The notes below the pieces were generated by a model. It was not told the DNA's origin, did no database searches, and was given only the letters and a program-made list of their open reading frames with translations. Below, in pieces: positions 61,190 through 64,000 of a stretch of 64,000 bases of DNA. The first letter of the stretch is position 1. Each line of letters opens with the position of its first letter. Origin of the DNA: Cryptomeria japonica (lineage: Eukaryota; Streptophyta; Pinopsida; Cupressales; Cupressaceae); contig NC_081415.1 of NCBI RefSeq assembly GCF_030272615.1, forward strand, positions 601,049,644 to 601,113,643, given 5' to 3'. Made by a program: the position numbers and the translations under genes.

Positions 61190-61773
61190 GGATGAAAAAG
61201 ACTCTGTTCGGGTCCGAAAGATTTTTGGGGGAAAAGGAATGCAATAGATAAAAATCTATTTTTTATGATGTTTTGAGAAATAAAAGAACAATTTTTATGA
61301 ATAAAATTGTCGCAAGTTCTGTAGTATTAAATCTGTGAGTTTAATAGATTCGGGTGATAATCTCTGTGTGGATTTAGTTTGAATTAGGAGTTTGTTACTT
61401 TTCTTCTCATTATATGTGAATGTACATAGAATGCGTTTTCCTCTGAAAAACAAATGCTTGAAGTCTGTGAACTTCATGACAGAATTGGTGTTATTAATTG
61501 AGAATATATTCATTGTGTGCTGACAAGTGAATATAAATCTGCCTTTAAGTACTTTCAGGTAAAAAGTATGCAAACTAAATTACAATAAAATAGAGCTAAT
61601 TGAAAATCATTCTTTGTTGGGGAGCTGTACCCGTATGCAGAGGATAATTATTTCCTAGAATTATCCAACTGTTAGTTGCTTTTGTCTTTTAATTAATGGG
61701 CATATAGAGATTTAAGAATACAATGTATAAAAGACAAATCTGTTAACTAACACCTAGAAAGGTTTGTGTGGCT

Positions 61774-61899
61774 CAGGGGGAGTATTGTGTGGACCAAAGG
61801 GGGAGTGCACAAGTACCCTTTGTCATTATGTCAAAGGGGGAGAAATGTACCGATATGGGTGGATTGTGAGAAGTTGACATCAATGCCAAAGGGGGAGAT
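61774..61899 (+). promoter_or_regulatory. Cluster of four polypurine-tract motifs
   Basis: CAGGGGGAG (61774), CAAAGGGGGAG (about 61795), CAAAGGGGGAG (61832) and CAAAGGGGGAGAT (61887-61899). The last directly abuts the LTR and should be the functional tract. The repeats resemble the multiple tracts known from SIRE-type copia elements. Confidence 0.8.
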
Positions 61900-63248
61900 T
61901 GTTGGCATTTTGGCACTTAGTTGTCATTGATGTCGACTGGTGGAGATTAAGCATGGTAGTTGGTTGCTTGGTTAATGATGAAGAGATAGAATGTCAAGAT
62001 GTGCAACCTATATAGGATGCTATACTAGTCAACAGGAGAAGAACACTCTACTGGCAAAGGGTTTTACTGGTATGTGTTTTCCGGACTGACTGAACATTGG
62101 AAGGGAGTGTCTTGATCGGTGTGAAGCTAAGTTGGCAAGTAGGGTGTGGTTGGTAAAGTTTCATCCAAAGGGTCGATGAAACAAATATTTGCCATTAATG
62201 AAGGAACCACAAATCAAGGGATTGTATCAGACTGGTTGTGGCTCGAGGAGGAAGGAATGATAGAGGAAGATCAGGGGAGTAGTTGGCGTCTGGATCGAAG
62301 AAAGAAGATCGGATTGAAAGAATATGTCAAGAAAGAAACAACAGAGGCATTAATAGAAATTTGACAGATGTAAATCTATATAAAGGATTGTGTTTCCCTT
62401 GTCTGTAAAACATGTCTTGAAAGGTGTGAAAATGATAGAGATGAACATATGGACTTCAAGGTGATCATATATTGCAAGATCTGATTGGATTTGATTTGTC
62501 TCGAGGATGGTGAAGAAACCCTAACCACCTGGATTTTGAATTGCTTTTTGGCAGGAAATCATTTGATAAGAAACTGGAGCAATGAATAGAGGGAGATGAT
62601 GCTGCGGAGAAGATTGTGGAGAGGAGAGAGAGGAGAGAAGTTAGAAGAAGAAAACTTGAGAAGTGGTGTCGATCGAGTTACAGGGTGAGTAAGTAGCCAG
62701 ACCGGTAAGAGGATTCTACCAGTAGTTTTCAAAGGCGTGGCAGAGCAGGCAGCATCCTAGTGTGACATAGTGTACTGAGTGACTGTGTGTGAAAAGGAGA
62801 GAAAAATAACAGAGAGTTAATTGATTCAAGAGCTACAAAATTCATTTGTAGTAAGAAGCCTAAATTGCATTCAAATAGTATCTCAATATACATCTCCAAG
62901 TCAGAGCTTGGTGTAGGGGTTGATGCTCCTTGGGTTGGTGCCCTAAAAGTGCAGGGGTTGGTGCCCTAAAATATTTGTAAATCTGTGTTTTACCTGTGAG
63001 GCTGGATTGGAGCAGTAGACTTTAGTAGCTTTTCTCACTGAGGTTTTTCCCATATTGGGTTTTGCTTGTAAATCTAGTGTTGTGAGTTGCTTGTGTATGC
63101 ATGGTCACTTTGACTTTCTATCTTATATTACCGGTTCGACTGTTTATGTGATTAAGTACATACTTGATATTCTCAAGTTAGATCAAAAAAAGAAAAGACC
63201 TAGGAACCACTAATTCACCCCCCTCTCAATGGTATTATGTGTTCAACA
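61900..63248 (+). repeat. 3' LTR of the plus-strand copia element (1,349 bp)
   Basis: It starts TGTTGGCATTTTGGC and ends GTGTTCAACA, followed by TSD ATTGC. TATA box TATATAAA is at 62377-62384. Two near-copies of GGGGTTGGTGCCCT lie at about 62915-62970. It is the only complete copy of this LTR in the window. Confidence 0.92.
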
Positions 63249-63253
63249 ATTGC

Positions 63254-64000
63254 ATGGCTATTGCAATCTCCATAAATTAAACAAAACTAAATTTATCCAT
63301 GTCCAGGGGTCCTTGGATGCTTAATGCATCATCATCTTCTTCATCAACAATATTCTTTTTGGAATCAAGTGACAAGGGTGTCACTTTAGGCTCTATATCC
63401 TATGTTTTCTTATCATCTTCTCCTTTCTTCTCCTCTGTATTCTCTTCTACTTTGTCCTCCTATTTTTCCTTTTCCTTCTCCGTATCATTATCTTTCTCCT
63501 TGACTTCCTCACTGGCCTTTACCGATGGTGGTTGTGTATCAACAGTGTGATTATCCATCGGTGGCTCCTCATCCTTCTTTTCTTCTTCATATTTCTTTTC
63601 TTCCTGTTCCTATTTCCGCTCATGCTGTTCAGACATCTGAACATCAACATCATATACATCTATATTATCAACAATATTATCAACATTATCACCAGTGTCA
63701 TCACTAGGGATGACCACTGTCTCAGTCTGTGCATTAACCGATTGATCATTTACTGGTTGTTCTCCCATCACTATTTCATTTGGTTGAAGCTCAGTTGTTT
63801 CAACTCTCACAGGTTTTTTTTCATCATCTCTTTCCTCTTCAATAGGAATCAACCCCAATGATTTTCTTATTAAAATTTCAGTCTCTTTCTGGACTGATTG
63901 GGTCTCTCCAAGAATCATTCTAGTCAATCTTTTCTTTGATCTGAAGGAAGATCCTACATTTAACAAAACATCATCTAGTTCCTCCTTGGTTGAATCTGGT
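63254..64000 (-). pseudogene. Extra ORF of the outermost element (part 2)
   Basis: On the minus strand, 63966-63610 is open (118 residues: VGSSFRSKKRLTRMILGETQ, then an acidic, Val/Asp-rich part with DNVDNIVDNIDVYDVDVQMS). It is followed by a Glu/Lys-rich stretch (63400-63600, EEKKYEEEKKDEE, EVKEKDNDTEKEKEK) like the charged region at 47520-48010. It joins 28598 across the inserted element. The ORF continues beyond the window. Confidence 0.55.

Larger units (their letters stand above)
28604..63248 (+). mobile_element. Plus-strand copia element (level 2) with TSD ATTGC, 34.6 kb including nested insertions
   Basis: TSDs at 28599-28603 and 63249-63253 are identical (ATTGC). The LTR starts TGTTGG and ends CAACA. 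Order: 5' LTR in three pieces, PBS (51720), gag (51783), protease, integrase, RT, RNase H, three inverted repeats, an extra 3' ORF, polypurine tracts and the 3' LTR. Integrase before RT defines Ty1-copia; the extra ORF after RNase H recalls the SIRE-like lineage. Without the insertions the element would be about 12 kb. The 5' and 3' LTR starts differ at roughly one base in ten, and the coding region carries many stops and two frameshifts, so it is old and inactive. Confidence 0.9.
26333..64000 (-). mobile_element. Outermost copia-type LTR element (level 1), interrupted, runs off the window
   Basis: Visible parts are the 3' LTR (26333-27548), a polypurine tract at 27549-27560 (minus AAAGGGGGG), and decayed coding sequence at 27561-28603 and 63249-64000. 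The two internal parts are separated by the whole plus-strand copia element, whose TSD ATTGC (28599-28603 and 63249-63253) proves one continuous host sequence. The coding remnant is the lysine/glutamate-rich 3' extra ORF also present in the element at 45284-51669. The five bases before the LTR (26328-26332) are GGCAC; their partner lies outside the window. Confidence 0.75.

Noticed and set aside
63299-63550. Ser/Phe-rich plus-strand frame
   Set aside because: Complement of the Glu/Lys-rich minus-strand coding remnant of the outermost element.

Overview
This is a window of plant nuclear DNA from a large, repeat-rich genome. The evidence is Ty1-copia and Ty3-gypsy-like LTR retrotransposons, hAT transposases, a plant mobile domain (PMD) gene, RAD5-type exons split by introns, and almost no intact coding sequence. 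The density of nested elements and the apparent giant intron would fit a conifer-sized genome, but I cannot name a species. I found no rRNA, tRNA or CRISPR.

Left part (1-26.3 kb). An array of about 25 AAAGTCCGCC-type motifs (102-1057) precedes a decayed extra ORF of an LTR element (1952-5130) and an LTR-like tail (5131-6012). Two hAT transposase pseudogenes follow on the minus strand (6060-7573 and 8016-10307). A 1,671-bp solo LTR with a CAAAA target-site duplication (TSD) lies at 11836-13506. The only clear host gene is the 3' end of a RAD5/HLTF-like SNF2 helicase (two exons, 16248-16635, plus strand). Its upstream exons are not visible, so everything to the left may be its intron. At 18330-20920 sits a compact copia-like element (LTRs of 264 and 251 bp, TSD AACTA). 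It carries gag remnants and a captured, intronless piece of a DEAD-box RNA helicase. A third hAT scrap (22630-23018) is followed by a small unrecognised gene (24112-24681, one in-frame TAA) and a decayed relative of it (25863-26314).

Right part (26.3-64 kb). This is one stack of nested LTR retrotransposons that can be taken apart from the sequence. Level 1 is a minus-strand copia-type element (LTR 26333-27548, internal sequence to 28603, resuming at 63249 and running off the window). Level 2 is a plus-strand copia element (28604-63248, TSD ATTGC on both sides) with PBS, gag, protease, integrase, RT, RNase H, an extra 3' ORF and a 3' LTR (61900-63248). Its 5' LTR was hit twice. Level 3a is a gypsy-like element without pol (29029-44975) that carries a glutamine/proline-rich ORF and an antisense PMD gene. 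Level 3b is a minus-strand, pol-less copia-type derivative (45284-51669). Level 4 is a 4.2-kb solo LTR (29102-33302, TSD GAAGA) inside the gypsy 5' LTR.

No functional operon-like system is present. The connecting biology is transposon-borne: extra ORFs in several LTR elements, two cases of host-type gene sequence carried inside non-autonomous elements (DEAD-box helicase and PMD), and decay dominated by TAG stop codons, as expected if methylated CAG sites mutate to TAG.
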